A stretch of DNA of 64,000 nt from positions 4,652,501-4,716,500 of the forward strand of contig NC_088309.1 in assembly GCF_910592395.1 (NCBI RefSeq). The letters are read 5' to 3'. The notes below the pieces were generated by a model, which saw nothing but the letters and a program-made list of their open reading frames with translations, was not told where the DNA came from and did not search any database. Position numbers and translations under genes: made by a program. Shown in pieces: positions 35,836 through 51,600 of the stretch (positions within the stretch are counted from its first letter, which is position 1; each line of letters starts with the position of its first letter). Origin of the DNA: Lineus longissimus (taxonomy: Eukaryota > Nemertea > Pilidiophora > Heteronemertea > Lineidae).

Positions 35836-38800
35836 CTTTAACAATATCCAAAAGTGCCATTTGCACCAATCAGTGCACACCATGAGCAGGCACTTGGGCC
35901 TCTTATCTATTCATACATGTACATGTATATCTTTTCAAACACTTCTGAAAGCTTGTGTTGTTTTGGATCACCTGAAATTATACAACCCCTTTGTATGGCT
36001 TTATATTTGGGAAATTGAGGTAGATACCATGACAGCTCATGAAATCACCTTATTGCCATGCGGAGCTTCATTGCCATGGTTGGCTTTGATTTGTGCCTAA
36101 AGGGTACACTCGTATCTATCACCAACGCTCGATCAGATGTCAAATTCTATTGATCTGATTGGCTGAATAAAGAGCTGGCATGATAACTGTTGCTGGTGTA
36201 GCATTTCATGTGACGGGCCGCACATCATCATCGCTGGCTGATGAGGCTTGTTAGGCGTAGCACTTTGATTTGAAGCTATGCGCTCGACGTTTAGCGCCAG
36301 TTTAGCACCATTAAGAGGTTTCACGATGTCTACTCCTGGACGGAGTGATTAGCCAAGGGAACCCAAACCAAAAAATTAGCCTCAAATCGGGTCTGATTAA
36401 GGGTACATCACGTTGTTAAAAGACGTCTGAAATATTCCTGGGGGCAACTTTTCAATCTGATTACCTGTTACAGTAAGATGGCAGGCTAAAGTGACTTCAT
36501 TTGTGATTGCCAACCGGGGAGTTTAAGGAGATATGTCGTCATGCTATCGCGCAATGTCATCTTCGATCGGGATGGCTGGGTGAGGTATAACACGCAAGTC
36601 TTTCTTTACCCACCTCCTTACCTTTGGCAAATCAAATATGGCATTTTCTTTGCCACATGAGGATATTAAAGAAAACCAATAATAATGCCTCGACTGATCA
36701 GAATGTCACGAGAGGTTCCAAGCACCACGGCATTTCTTTTAATTTGGCAGGTGATTTTCATACAAAGTGGTTTGAACATGAAAACTGCATTATAACAGAG
36801 TTTGCTGGTAAAGGAAAAACTTGTCATTTTCATCAGCATCTTTGATCAGAATCAGATTGGGTACTTGGAGAAAAGTTTCTCTCTGAGCCATTTTCGTGAT
36901 GTTGGCAGATGGAAATGATCGCTTGTTCAGCTTTGTTGGTTTTGTGAAACTTTCTCTGTCACATCTTGTAAGATGACAAATTCCATGCACTTGAGGAAAA
37001 CTTGTTTGCATATTTCATATATACATCAATTTGAACCTCCCTCTGGCTTGAATGATCACTCTGGCCGTATGTCTGCTGGGCTTGCCACCTCCATCAATAA
37101 AAATAGACGAGCGGGTGTTAGTCTCCTCGGTCGCGAGGGATTCTTTGTTTAGTGCCAGATGCTGCGTCGGGGAAAGTCGCCTCTGTCCGTCACTTTAACA
37201 TGTGAATAGCCCTTCGAGGCTGGAGCCGACAAAATTGGATTTGTCAGTTTGCATTAGGGCAGCCATCTTGAAAAACAATGCCCTTGGAGTCTGCGGCATT
37301 CAATTGACGATGTCACAAATTTCTAGGATTAAAAGGAGATATTTCACAGTGATATTTAAAGGCTATAATTTTGTGATTAAAGATTTGCGATCTTGTAATT
37401 ACCCAGCGGGATAATATTCTGTAAATAGGCTAACGTAATGAGCGTTGTCTTGTCATAATAGCATTTGCCAGCATTTCAAGGCGGCGGATTAGTGTGTGCA
37501 TCACTGAAGTATCCAGTGACACTACAGATCGACTTCTTTTGATCGAGAATGCTCGGTGTCAACCCACATTTCCGTTGTTTCAAACCTGAGAAGTTGATCC
37601 GCTGGTCTGAAATCCACATTTAAAGGTCTACGATTACCCTGATTACGGGATCCATATCAGTCTTGTTTTGTCCTGACACTCTACACCAATTGCATTCAGT
37701 CAAAACTTAAGATGATGTTAAAGAGGTTGTAGAAGCCCAATTTCCTATTGTTTTCATTCTTAGTCTTTTTATTAGGGTATCAGTTTCTGGGAACATCTAT
37801 TTTAGAGTAGAGGTTTTAAGAAAATAAGAATTGGGGTCGCTAACAGGCTAACTGTTTAAAGGAATAGCTTGGGCGCTCAACCTGATGTATCCATGAACTG
37901 TTGATTTGTTGATGGGTTTTATGAACAGTGTCTTGCCCTCTTCTCTTATCTATTCTGAATGAATTCCCAAGAAGCTGAAGAACTCTGTGTGGGGACAGCT
38001 TAAAACAAAATATTGTGCAACACCATCCATTTTCAGGAATTACTGCGGTCCATCCGTATCTTTTTTGACTTCCCTGTGCTCAACATCACAACATTTCAGT
38101 GACAACTTCAGATGGTCATTTGGTGGTCCTGCCGTATCTTTGAATCTCTCTGCCAAGATCAAATTGACACTGAGCCCCTGTCCTTCATTCACTGAATTGA
38201 TGATCCTCAAAACCACGACAGGTGTAACCTTTTCTCTAATCGTATCTCTCATCTTTTGCCAGTTTGTTGCTTTGTCTTGTGAGGCAAGTGACTGTTGTAG
38301 GCAATACAGGGATGACATCATATCACCATTGGTCATCATCACAAACTTGGTAGTCTTTGTGCTTTATCTAGGATCAGCTCTTCTTTTTCTACATGAATCA
38401 TTCAAGCTTATCCCTTCCACAAAAAACTCCAATTATTTTGTCATCAGGTGAAATTGTTACCAAAATTCATCCTTAAAACTGCTGTTAATGTAGACGACAG
38501 TGATTCGTTTTTTGGAAAAAGAAGCACTTATTTCTTAAATAGGAACCACCTGTCCCCCACTCGGTACAATTGGTGTGATGGATCACAGTATCATCCTTAT
38601 CATCAGAATCTACACTTATCCGAAAATTGGTCTTCGAAAAAGATCTAATTGGTGTTTTACATCTTGTTGAATCAAATCGCTACCATTCACTTATGCAATT
38701 TTGTATCATATCGCTGTGTTGGGTCACATCTTGTAGGTGGCATGTCCATCACATCTCAATAGATTGTCGAAAACATTGTTGAGAACTCACCGCAAAACAT

Positions 38801-41800
38801 GATGAAATTGACCCTAAAATGGGGTGAAATTGGCCCACACATTTTCCACCTTTTAGTTTCAAGAGCCTTCTTGAAAGGCTGAGCCCATTGCCATGTTTTT
38901 GTAGCTCCAAATACCGATTACTTTCAGGTTAGAGCACACTAGGTAATGGATTTCACTGTTACCCAGCTAATGTGTGGGATGTACCGTACATGTACAAGGC
39001 AGAACTTAAGTTCTCTGAAGCCCGTTTCAGTCCAATCCAAAGTAAAAAATCATTTTCTTTCAGTGTTTCAAACTCTGGACCAATTGTCAGTCCTGTCAGT
39101 TCAATGATAAACCAGCTATTCTTACATCGATGTGACTTCGACTTTATTCAACTCCGACAATTTCACTTTCTTCCGTAGCCTTGTGTGCTGAAAGGGCTCT
39201 ATTTACCAACACCACAAGCTTATTGCTTAACAGCTGATGTCTTCGCCAATCCGTTTTGCTTTACGCTATAAGTTCTATTGGCTTTCTGCGATGATTGTCA
39301 CTATTACTTGTAAGGTTTCGCCTCTTGACATTGTCTGTTTGCAACTTTGACTCGATAGTCAGGGTGTCACGCAAACTAAAGCTACTTTACTCATCATTGG
39401 TAGGGCTCAATATAGGATTTGCAGGCAGAGTGGCAGTGTTGTGCTCATTTCATTAGCTAGCTGTCACACCAAAGTTGGCAAATAGTCTCTTACGTAAACG
39501 CCTTTGGTAGCTGTTCCGTCAGCAGCTGCAAGTAGGTGCTTTCCTGGACAGTTTCTCTCATGCTTTGGCTATACACCTCGTGCATTCTGGCTTCTGTCAA
39601 ATCTTTAAAAACGTTCTAATGCATGCTGTATCTTTGGATGTAGAAGTTATGTCGGGGTTTGTGGCCTTAGGCACCAACTTGTAGCAGGCTTTAATCTGCC
39701 ATCACTTAGTGTTTTCCTTGCTGGTTTGCCTCACACTTGAGTGAAGCCTACATTTCCCTTGGGCACGGCGCCTACACACAATTTCAGGGTGACCTAAACC
39801 TAGGTTGCTGCAACTACAGTGTTACTTTAACCGCGGAAGTTTTTACTTTAACACACAACCTGGATCTTTGGATCAAATCTGCACTGATCAAGGTGGTGTA
39901 TATTTCACTCCAGGATCTGCATATATATTCGATATTCGTGGGTTTTTGCCTTAATCTTAACGCATGTACAAATACCATGATGGCCGGGTAAAAAAATTTT
40001 CAGGGTGTACCCTGATTCTTTGAATTTCAATTCAATACACTTCTTGTCTGTGACCATCGAATGAGCATTAAATGAAGATTTTATCAGGAGGAAATACGAA
40101 GCCTCGAGTCTTGACTCCACTTAGACCGTAAAGGTCAGCATTGTTGATCCATTTGTCTCACTGGCTCTCCCACTATAATTACCCTTTATGTGTTCCCTTT
40201 ATGAAAGGGTACAGCATCTCTTGCCCCCAGGCCACCCTTGCCATAAGTGGACACTAGGCAGCACCAAGTGTGTAGGCAGATCGTGCCGCTCTGAACAAGG
40301 TCATGATATTTTGCGCTGTGTTCGTGAGATAAAATCTCGAGGTGATTTTTGGGCACTAGGGACTGATGGCGGCAACGGTGTTCTTAATCGATGTGGACAG
40401 TAATTAGAGGACAGTGCTCCACAACGATAGAGAGATAACATCTTAAGCAGAAAAATGTGAAAATTGTAACATCATCGAAACAACTCTGTAATTTGGATTT
40501 GATTGAAGATTGTGAAATTAGAGATGAGACTATGAACGATGCGATGTTTGTTATCTAATTAAGAAGTAATTGTGGCTAATTGATGTGGAAGATGGCGTGC
40601 TGACCGGAGATACTCCAATCAAGGTGGCGATGCTTTACCATCATTGGGCAGGTCACCGAGCAAATTAAAAATGCTGATTTTGAACCCTAATTGTGATAGC
40701 CATGTTCCTTTCTCTACCAAGTTGTGCTTCCCAATATGTTCGTGCAAAATATTTCATTAACAACCGAGTATGATGTCGCCAAAAGCACTGACAGATGAGT
40801 GTTTATCTGTTCTTGATTGTTACCTTATATTGTGATCTTCCTGGATGCTGTTTTCAACAGTCCACCGTAGCCAATACGCTGATCATATTATGATATGATC
40901 TTGTTGACATATTGCCAGTCAATGACACCCGCTCTCTGTCCATCGTCAGTGCAAGCTGAACACCAAAGGGTGTCTTTGTTATCGTTAAACGTGCCATCCG
41001 ACCATCGTTTTCAGTTTGGCCATCTTCAAAGCATTTTGTGGTTGCCTGGACTGGGCATGTTAAATTTGAGGAGTTTCGGCTTATCTCAAAGGCTTGTAAC
41101 GTTTGGGTGATGATACCTCAACTGCAGGTTCATTAGGTGGCAAGCCTATTTGGTTCCTCACAAGGAGATCGAAAGCAAAGAACGCCATTTACCACATTGG
41201 AAATCATATGACGGTGCGATATCGCTAATCGTCGCCATGATAATGCACACTAAGAATTGCATTGCATAGGGGTGGTCCTATGACTTCGTGATACAGGTAT
41301 CTGCGATTTTTACTGCCCTTTTCTTATGTCATTTCATGCTTCACTTGTGGTAAGTGTCTTCTTCTTTGCATTTTGTGAAGCCTTAATTGACACCATCACT
41401 GTTACTGTGAGTTTGAAACAGCCAATGAAAGGAAACGTCTGCGGGGGTTTGTGAGAGCAAATATCATTGCCTGATTTCCTCAGGATGACCTCAGCCCATT
41501 CCAAAAAATACCTTTTCCCCTCTTCAAAATGAGGGAGGGGTACGTCGCTCAGACCCAGTTTATTGGGTCTGTCGAAACCACGAGATTTCGAAAAACCATT
41601 GCACTAGTATTCAGTACAAAAGCCAATCTTAGATTATGCCCTGATGAAGTAGTCCCTTCCTCACATGTGTCACTTTAGTTACAGGCTATTGACCTCTTGC
41701 CAAAGTGATGGATGCTCTACCCCCAGGGCCCCACTATAGGCATCCACCAATGTTTTGTTACGGAGTTTGTTTGCATTGATGCGTTGTTCAAGGCTGAGAC

Positions 41801-44800
41801 ATTCAGGTGATAAAAATCGCATTATTTGCACCCAGGGCATCAATTCTCACACATTTCGTGAGGGTTGTTTGCATAAATGTGCTTTTCAAGGCCACAACAC
41901 CAGACCTTACGGAGATCCTGTCATATTTCAACAATATCACGCATGTTGCATGGGCGACTTTCAACTTTTATGTAAATAGCCTCTGGCGGCGATCCATTGA
42001 TGCACAAAGGACGATTGACTGCTCCCTGTATCCCTGCGAGGCGATGCAGATCTGAAGAGTTTACAACCTAATTTCGGAGTTACAAATGACTTTAAAATGT
42101 TCAAAATCAAAAGTTTGCTGATCATCACTGCATACAGCTTTCTCATTTCAGGTGCCATCAAAATAAGTTCGGTGTCTCAGTCGACTTGTTTGCTCTGATA
42201 CACAGCCTCCTCTCCTTATCTACTGTACATCATAAAGACGCCACTCTCACAGCCAATTAGAGGACAATAATTCCCTTATTTCTCACTAACAGTAAAAGAT
42301 TACACTCAATTTACTTATCACTCTAGATTTGCTAAGGTCCCCACAGTTCTTTGAATGAAACTTGGTGGAAAAGATGGCACGCATCTTACTATGTGTGTGG
42401 TTCACTTTCATCTTTCAAAATTCACCGCCATGCCGGAACTCTTTTGATGTCGTGTTTTGTTGCAGCAAATTGTTCCAGGCCTGGTATCGTGGTTGAAACA
42501 AACTCTGCGATTAGAACAATTAGTTGTGATCAATTACAAAATTATATGCTGCCTTAGTTCAGTGTCTCGGTTTGATTGCGGCCAATACACGAGCTAAGAT
42601 TATTGGTGTCGACAGGTCCTGCCTCCAGCCAGCTGTCTTGTTTTAATACAATCCAGATTTCTCTCTCCCCCCCCCCCATCGGTACCCCCTCCCATCTTTT
42701 TGGTGATGCAATACAAGCTTCACCACCACTACACCAGTTTTGATTTGATTTGAATGCATGATGTCACAGGGAGTTGGTGAAATCTGTTGTGAAGCAAGAA
42801 TTTCTAGATGTCGACATAGAAATGTAAATTGTAGTTGAAGCTTGTGGATGAAAATCGGCTGAAAAAATCATACCAAGAATATAAGTCTAAAATGAAACTC
42901 GCTTTTTTCGGTCCCCCCCCCCCCCCCAAAAAAAAATGTACACACCGAACAAATCATGGCAGAAACCCTGACATTTGGTGCACTAGTATTTGACCTCAGT
43001 CCTAAATGTGATGGGTATATTCTAGTCATATTTATCATTTCCTTACAATAGTTGTTGGTGCTGTCTGTCATTCCAAAAATATCTATCTGATAAATTGTCG
43101 CCACTCTGACATTGTGCAGAGTGTCAATCGCGATATCGTCTTGATCAGGTTTGTCTCTGAACAAGGAAGCGATGTCACCTTCAAGGGGTCATGGGGTTGA
43201 ACGACACGCTCGCTGGCACCTCCAAGTCTATAACGTGATCAATCGGATGTGTGACCCCACCGTGCTATTTCTCTTCTCCTGAATTCAAATTATCATAAAC
43301 ATCTGCACTAATTTTATTTTGAGATATCCTTGAATTCCATCTGCCAGTGATACATTATTTGCTTGGGTTTCTGTTGTTTTTCACAATAATGTGCCTGCAT
43401 TAATTTGCATACAGATGTACAGAAGATGTATTGATGTTTGTTAGTTCAACTAGCTATTGGTAGAGGGCAGCAAATGTTTCTTTCTCTATATTCCTTGATA
43501 AATTTTTGTCACCTCCATTTAATTAAAATGGAGTTTTTGAAGAAAAACAACAAAACAAAATATTTGAAAAATAGGGTACAAAAATACAGTCACAATTTGT
43601 TGGGTTCAAATTCATATCTAGGGTCGTACTTCCAAATACAACGATGATGCATCTAGTCCCAGTACCAGGAATTTTTGGCCATTATAATTGATTTCTCAAA
43701 TATTCGCTCTCAATGAAATTCTTTTTAAGCATCAAGATGAATTGTGCTGCAACTTGGCAATAAGTATAGTCAAGGTAAATTTAACAAAAATATTAAACTA
43801 AAGCCGTGGAAAGATTTTACGGTTTTCATGACTGTATACTCTTGGGAAAATCATAAAGCTAAAATAACACACTGGTGTAAGCTTCATCGGAAAATAAACC
43901 TTGAAAATATAACTTTTAAGTTAAATAAGATATTGAAGGTTTGAAATCTTTAGTCATTTACTGTACCCTTTAATTTCGCAGCCGTAAGTGTTCGTGAAAA
44001 CAGATTTTGCATCCATTTATTTCTGCAAGTGGGGTACATTTTCCACTTACAAAACCATCAGTTAAACTTTTTCGTCCCCTGGAGTTGATGGTCGTATCAT
44101 ATCTTGCAAAAATCCAAAAAAATATTAGGCTCGCGAAAATAAAGTGGTTTGCAGTATCAGTCATGTTATCTCATCAGCAATGACCAAACATTTCTTCAAC
44201 ATTTCGGTAAATTTTCCACTGTATGTAGCATAGATGACGACCAAGGGCACCATTTTGTAGTCTCGGCAATTGAGGCTGACATCATGGAAGTTTATTGCAC
44301 ATTTTCTCGTTGACTACACAGCCGATAAGTATGAGTTGAAATCACTCTAAGTCTGCTTTTAAAACCCAGTGCATCATTCACAATTTCCAGTAGAAATGTA
44401 CAGGGTGTTCCTGGAAAGATACAGTGAATCCAGCATTAGTCTGTGAAATCTTTGAGCGCCATATCATCACTTGAAGTAATGGTAGTCTCAATGAGCGTGG
44501 AGACACACAGGTGAATGGTGCGCCTTTGTTGCCCGCTCAGTCTCTTTAGTGATGTCACTTCCTGTTAGCCACGGGTGAGTTGTTGTCATTAGGTTAGCTT
44601 ATTGACCACGTTTGAAATTTTTGTCTTTATTGTGAAGGAGGCAGTTTTTGACTACTCAGAGAAACTTTGCCATTGGCTATTATTATTCCTGTATACACTC
44701 AGCCCCTTGCAAGGTTTGCAAAATTGTGCTGATTAAGAAGATAAGAAAATAAAAAGTTTCAGAAATTTATTTTTAACAAAGAATATTAGCGTTAAGCTGT

Positions 44801-45489
44801 GTAATGTTCGCAACTGTTGTAATTTGGGCCGCAAACGCCAAATTTTGCCGAAGAAATGAAAAATGGGCAAATGTTGGCTTTGCGAATATTTTCCGATTTA
44901 GGGAATGTTAATATGGAGTTTGTGGATGCTTCGTTTGTTGACTTATTACATGCCATGCCCGGGTTGTACGTGATTCTCTGATGAAAAAACACACCTACTT
45001 GCACCACAAAGCTAACATAAATCATGTCAGCACTTTACCCATTGTTGCAGGGCATTATTCATTAAATTTATGTTATTTTACCACATTGTAGTTGGTAAAT
45101 AGCCTACATACATTTCAAATCTAAAATCTTAACTTTTCGACTGGTACATTTGTTATCTTTCATGTCGCCTAGTCGCCTATAGGTGTGCGTTGACACACTT
45201 TATTACACCTCCATATTGCGGTGGAGGCCAGCGGTCAATGTTTTTAAAATATAGATATTTCTATAGTAGAGACGGTCGTTGATGCCAAAGCTGATAATAT
45301 TTGAATGTTCCGTCTTATAACTAGCAGATATTTCATGTCGTGCATTCAACGCGTTATCAGATGAGACACCGAACATGGAAAATATGCAAATTGCGAATCA
45401 ATCTTGAAACTCCTATAACATTAGAAATATAATAACATTACTGGGCAATTCATCATAACAGACCGGAAAATTCGGTCTCACACCGGACC
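35836..45489. other. Gene-poor stretch with possible regulatory sequence
   Basis: No gene is supported. The best open frames (37987-38451 plus, 154 codons; 38040-38342 minus, 100 codons) overlap each other on opposite strands and match nothing I know. Three TAATT-core sites lie close together at about 40556-40585. C-runs occur at 42667-42677 and 42913-42927, the latter followed by nine A. Confidence 0.45.
42913..42936. repeat. Homopolymer junction C15-A9
   Basis: Fifteen C followed by nine A, a low-complexity tract whose exact length may be unreliable. Confidence 0.8.
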
Positions 45490-45630
45490 TGGTGGTTTTG
45501 AGGCGTCAGGTTTGAAACCTCGCAGCAAAAGAAAAAGTTAACATGTTTTTATTGCACGGCCTGAGATCTAATCTCACCGAGCCCATTCTTCGATTAAGAC
45601 TCTTGGTGCCAACTGTCTGAGCTATTCTAC
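45490..45630 (-). mobile_element. Possible tRNA-derived SINE remnant (minus strand)
   Basis: On the minus strand, TAGCTCAGACAGTTGG resembles an A box and GAGGTTTCAAACC resembles a degenerate B box about 100 bases later. The spacing is too long for an intronless tRNA gene and no cloverleaf is apparent. Confidence 0.3.
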
Positions 45631-48600
45631 AAAGCTGTAAACCGCCACAGTCCTGCTTCAAAGATTTCCTTTGATCCTGAAGGCCTATTTGAAAAGATGA
45701 CAGTATTATTTAGTTCAAACTATACGTAGGTGTCAAATTGTTTTCAAACATTTAAGCTTACTTGTCCAAGGATAGTTTGTAGTTTGCTTTACTTAAAGAA
45801 TATTTTAAACTGATTTGAAATTAGACTTGTCTTGAGGGTATTTTATATTAGTATATGAAATAACAATACTATAGTAATCTATTGTGTGACATATGTTGGC
45901 CCTGAGGTGACCGGATTGGTGAATAGGGCTAATTTGAGTGTATTGTTTGGCTATTGGTCCACAGCCCCCTGGTAGGGACCCGGCTAAACACACAACCACT
46001 CATTTCATTCTTTAACAGCTCCTTCAGAAAAGTCAAGTATACCTACCTGTAATTCTTAAAGATTAACGAAGTCAAAATTGAAGTGGGTATCAACTCTTTG
46101 AAATTTTGTAGACTGGAAAATACACCTTTTACCTGACTACCCACGTTAGTCAACACAGTAGAAATCGCTTTGAAAAACCTTTGCGGCATCAAGACAGCGA
46201 GACGTCCTGGTGGAGCTTTTCTAAAAGAACTTAATCAGACAATGAGCTCAGGCTTACTTAGGCTTTGCAACCGAGCCTATAGTGAGAAACAAAGGTGTGA
46301 GAGTTCTCAAATAAGTTGTTGGTCAAACACCAAACTTGAGGTATTAAAGCTTATAGGATCATCCTACTTCAGGCCTAAAGCTTTAATTGGTTTTCTTTGC
46401 CTTCAAAGTCACCGCTGCACTAATTTGGTTGTCAACAAGTGAGAAACAAGTACTTTTATGATTATTTCATACTCAGACAAGAAAATTATTTTCATAGCCT
46501 GGCCTATATATAATTATATAGTCTATTAAAGTGGGAGAACGTTATCACCTAACTTTTCTTCAGCTCCAATGTCTTGATTTTGTAAAAAGTTTCAATTGTT
46601 GTTTCAATTTCAGTCATGTCTTGTAATAGATGATGTTACCATTGGTAGGTGTGTCAGCCGTAAAAAGTGTAGTTTTAGTGTAGAAAATGGCAAACCTGGT
46701 GAAAAAAGTTACAGGATGGCCTGAGAATTTGCCACCCGTTCTGGAAGTAACTAGGTCACTCCATCATGTTCCTGGCCAGAATAACACGTGACAGCACAAG
46801 AAAATGTCTCAAATTGCGTTGATTCATACTTCTCTTATAATTTGATGTAACTGTCATATTTGATTGACAACCACACACTTGTATGTGCATACATATTGAT
46901 ATTATGCTGAATGAAAGTGTTGTGCCGTTACCCGGCGCCGTGGGTGGGCTCGGGCCGTACAAATTGGTTGAAAAAATGTCACAAATAGAATTCATGCCCC
47001 AATCAAAGAATTAAAAAGTTTTCAATGATGCTTTGCTCTGCAACATCTGATATGAAAGAATCGAATTTCCAATGAAATATAGATGATTCCTCAATTCGAT
47101 TCAAAATTCAATAGGAATTTTATTTGAATTGTATTGTATTTGTTGAGTACATAACGTGCATGTAATTCAAACCCATAACGAAACCCAAAAAACTACACTA
47201 ATAATTATATTATAATTTTCTGTCGCATAGATTTGCATTTTCAGCCTCAATTACACTGTTGTACATAATACTGGTGATCTTTTTTATGAGGATTTTATGA
47301 TTTTTTGGTCTCATGATTTTTAAGGATTCTGATTTAAAAGAAACTTGATTTAGAACGATTTTGATTTTGAAGAAAATTTAGTATTTGATTAAAATATTTA
47401 GATAATTAAGGAGACTAAAAATATTGGTTGCAATGTACTTGTATTCCAAAATATTTCTCATGATACATTCAACTTAAGAGCAGCCAAAGAGAAATGCACA
47501 TGTAATGGATGCCATTACCTGTCATCAGGATAAGCCTGCGCCACTGAAGTCGATAATTGGGTTGTAGCGAGTGTGTGATCCAAGAGCTTTCTATTCAGTG
47601 GATGATACCCCTCCTCTCCAACTCTGGATTACAACCAAAGCTCTCCCCTGAAAGACTAAACCATGATTAAAACGTGATTAAACGTAAACCATGGTACTTT
47701 GTTTTAGCCTGAAATTGAAAAGTTAATAGCTGGAGAGTGATATTGTAGCTAGAATCCGGTGACATATGTCAAAACCAACGTTGGGATGAAAGTAAACGTT
47801 TGATTTGATCCGAACTGTCATCAATAGCAGCCGCCTCATCCCAATGGATTTTGTCAAAGGTTTGCAAGGATTTTATCGAAGGTATAAAAAGGTTCACTCT
47901 ACCTTTTAATCAGAAACAAATTGAAAAGTTGAGAAAGTTTTAATGTTATTTTTCCTTAGATTGTGACTCGGGTTTCTGGCTTATAAATTTGCTATTTTCA
48001 AAATAAAATTCACAAAAAGGAACAGAAATAGTTTTAAAAATTCATAAAATTGTTGATAAAGTTACAATTCATTGGAGCCAAATAATGTTTTGTCGAATAA
48101 TTGCATGTAGTATAACATTATTAAAATGAGGCTGTATCAGGTTTTGCCTCCGAAATGTAAAGCTTACCGCCACAAAGTAGAACCACAGAAACAACAATCT
48201 AAACGACTTAAAATTATTTTCCGAGTCAACTGTTCATTAAAATGCCTCAAGACGCTTGTTAAATTATCTCAGGTGGAAGCGAACAACCTTATCAAAACTT
48301 GTAGGAAACTTGCTGAAAGTGGGACTTTTGTATCAACTGACTTTAATCCACCGTCGCTGCTGTTTCAGCTGCCTTTAAAACACATGATTCATCGAGTGAA
48401 ATTTGACAATTAATGACTTGGAAATTTTATTCACATTGCATGTCAGAGGGGATATTTCACCCGTTGGGAGCTGTGTGGGGCTGGGGGTTAAGAAGCAATG
48501 TCCTCGTATCATCAAGGTGGAGGGTTAGGATGGAGACTTTCGAACGCAGTTTTGAGCATAAACTTAGCAATAATCGAAGAACAGTATACAGGGGCAATGT

Positions 48601-51600
48601 CGATATAATTTTACTAGTGGCAGGAACAAAAAATAATGTAGTACTACATGAATGGCATAGGCCTTTTAGGTATCATTTGAGATTTACCTGCATTTAAGAG
48701 ACTTTTTGAAATATTTGCACCAAAGGTAACGCCATTGTTGTACCATTTTCAGAAAAGCTACCCCTTCATCATCGTTCAATTTAAATTGATAATAATAATT
48801 TTTATTTGTGGATGCCTAAAGCCATTGTTGTTAATATTTTAACAGATGTATACACATCTTATCCTCAATGATCATGTTGGGAACTCAAACATTTTCAATT
48901 CCCGTCATTTATGTACCGACATGACTAAACCCTGCCTTCTCCAGATAACCACATTCTAGTCCAGCCATTTTATTCCATTCGTTTTGTTTGCCATCAATGT
49001 GATGTATGAAAAGAAACGAAGTGTGCCGCAAAGATGGTTGTCTAGGTATCAAAAGGGCTGGAGCAAGAGCGATAAGGGTCTCTCAGAAACCCTTCAAGCC
49101 TCTCACGCAACTTGAAGGAACACAATATCCCCAACAAGCTGCTCTTTTGAAGGGGAACACTTCAACCCCTCCCCAGTTATTTAGTATCATGTGTCATATT
49201 TTAAACTGAAGCCCTTTATTCTTAATCCCTGGTCATAGTCCATATGCATACATTGTAATTATCATCTAATTGCCTTCTTTATATACGACACAAAAGCCAT
49301 CATCAAACGGGTTGCCTCTATTGCCAAATGGGGTGTTTCGATTGTGATGGGACATTGAAGCGCCTGCACCACAGACCCCACTGAGACGATCCTTTAAGTC
49401 CGCAACCTCCCAGTTACCTGGAGTGTGTTTAGTGACAATGAGCCTGGCATTAGAGACACTTGAGCGGGTGCCTTATGATGCACGCCCCATTGTCAGGAGG
49501 CCCATTATATTACCAAAATATCAAGAGCATTTGTCAGGAGTAGGCTGTGTCTCTTGACTTGATATTAAGTGTGCTGTTGTGGTCCTTTCCAAGAGAATGA
49601 CGTTATGATTATTGAGGCTGAAAGATTATGACCATGAGGGGCTGGGTTTTGGCGAGGGAGTCCTTAATCTGACGGTGCCTTCAAAGCAGAATTATTTCAC
49701 TCTCTCTCGATTATTCATATCACTGAATCAGTGAATGTGTAAAGCACGAATGTGAGCACTAGATGGAAAATGTTTTATTTCGACTTATTCCATAAAATGT
49801 TTGTTTTTTTCTCCCCTTCCCGTTGATGTTACACAGACATTTAATAACAGTTAATTTATCTTTTCAATTCAAACAAGTTTAACTTAAAAACCCAATTGAT
49901 TAAAATCAACAGACCTTTATCTTTTTGAAAATGATGACTATATTCTTAATCAAGGCGCCATATAACCATTTTGCAGCCATATTTCAATTAAGATGAATAT
50001 GTTTGCAACCACAAAGCAGCGAATTTAATTTAATTGGCTCTCTCAGGATTAAAGGCTTTTTAAAACGAACACCCAATTAGAAGACATGGCTCAAGCGACC
50101 ATATTGTTTTGTTGTGGCATCAGATTGAAATCGCATCACCAAATTATGATGCAGCAATTTAGAGCATCATATTAGTTTAAATTATTGTGCTGAATGTCCC
50201 AGCATGTTTGTTAGACAAAACACATTCAGAATAATTTTTATAACATAAGCCATGCCATGGACATTTCCACCCAGGGAGATATGGTATATTTTCAACTAAC
50301 AATCTAACTGCCTTTTCAAATTAACTTGTCACATAAAGTGGTTAGGTTCAATTAAATTTTTCGCACAGTATTGAGCCTGCCAAATTTCCCTGTTATGGAG
50401 TTTCCGATAAATTTGATTAGTTTTCTGTATGTAAATTAACTTGATATTTATCAGACATATCTACACTTTGGGATTAATGGACAGTGTTTTACAATAAAGT
50501 GAAGGCTTGGTAGACGCTCGAGTCCCAAGATAGCATTGAACTTGATGGTTATTGCTTATTCAAGCAAGAACCGAGAATTGTGATGAGATATGTATCCATT
50601 TCGATATAGTTTCCGACATTATATGTACCTATTTGAGGAGATACAGATGTCAAATTAACCTCTAAAACCTATCGCTGTATATTCAAATTGCCTCCAGGCT
50701 CCGTCAGGGTTTGGGTAAATGGCTTCTACTCAATTTTATATGCGTAGATGGTATATTTCGTGATCCCAGTGACATTTGAATTGAATTTGTGACTTGTTGT
50801 CCCCACTAAGTCTGAAATATATATTTTCCTTTCAGTAATATGTGGTTCTCGTTTAAACTGTGGACCATGAATGGTCGTTATCACATTTAATCAAATATGA
50901 CACACTACAAATCATTAGAGGCCCAGTAAAAACTCCTCTTTAAGCACCAATTGATACAAAAACTTGATGAAGAAAATATCCACATTATCATAGATTTTGA
51001 ACGTTCAGCGCAAAAGTTCCCCGTCAAAAGCGAAAGCGATATCCAATGACCTTGACCTTTTCTGTCCCCAGAGAAGCATCTGACCTTGACCTTTATGCCC
51101 TCAGACAGATCATACTCCAAAGCTGTCAGTAATCCTGACGAATATAGTGCGAGTTAAGAAGGCTGATGGGACCACAGACAGTATTATAACAGCTAAGACA
51201 TCTGGATGTCTTCCTGCAGCTTTTAATTCTCGACACTTCTGGAAATTTAGAGGATAATCTTGCGGTACCAATAGGCAATTGTATGTTTCACATTCTCGTT
51301 GAAGTGCATTAGCTGGATTGTTTCTGCCTATAGCGGCTACGGGTGGACTCTTAAAAAACATTGGTCAACCAATGTGGACTGACCGACCATCGTCATCACA
51401 ACGAAGAAATCAGATAGACTAAACAGCGAGGCTGATGCCTTATGTCCACTTTGAGATGTTGAAAGACACAGCTTATGCATTATCAACAGTACTTTGTTCG
51501 TAACTTGCAACTATCCCTGTGGTCCATTGAGTAAAGACCTGCTATTCTGCTATTCTGTATCTTTCCTGTGTTGCATTTAAATTGCTGGTCTTCACTGAGT

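Noticed and set aside
37987-38451. Overlapping frames of 154 codons (plus) and 100 codons (minus)
   Set aside because: Opposite-strand frames that mirror each other, no known family, no splice context; the minus frame looks slightly more protein-like but cannot be supported.
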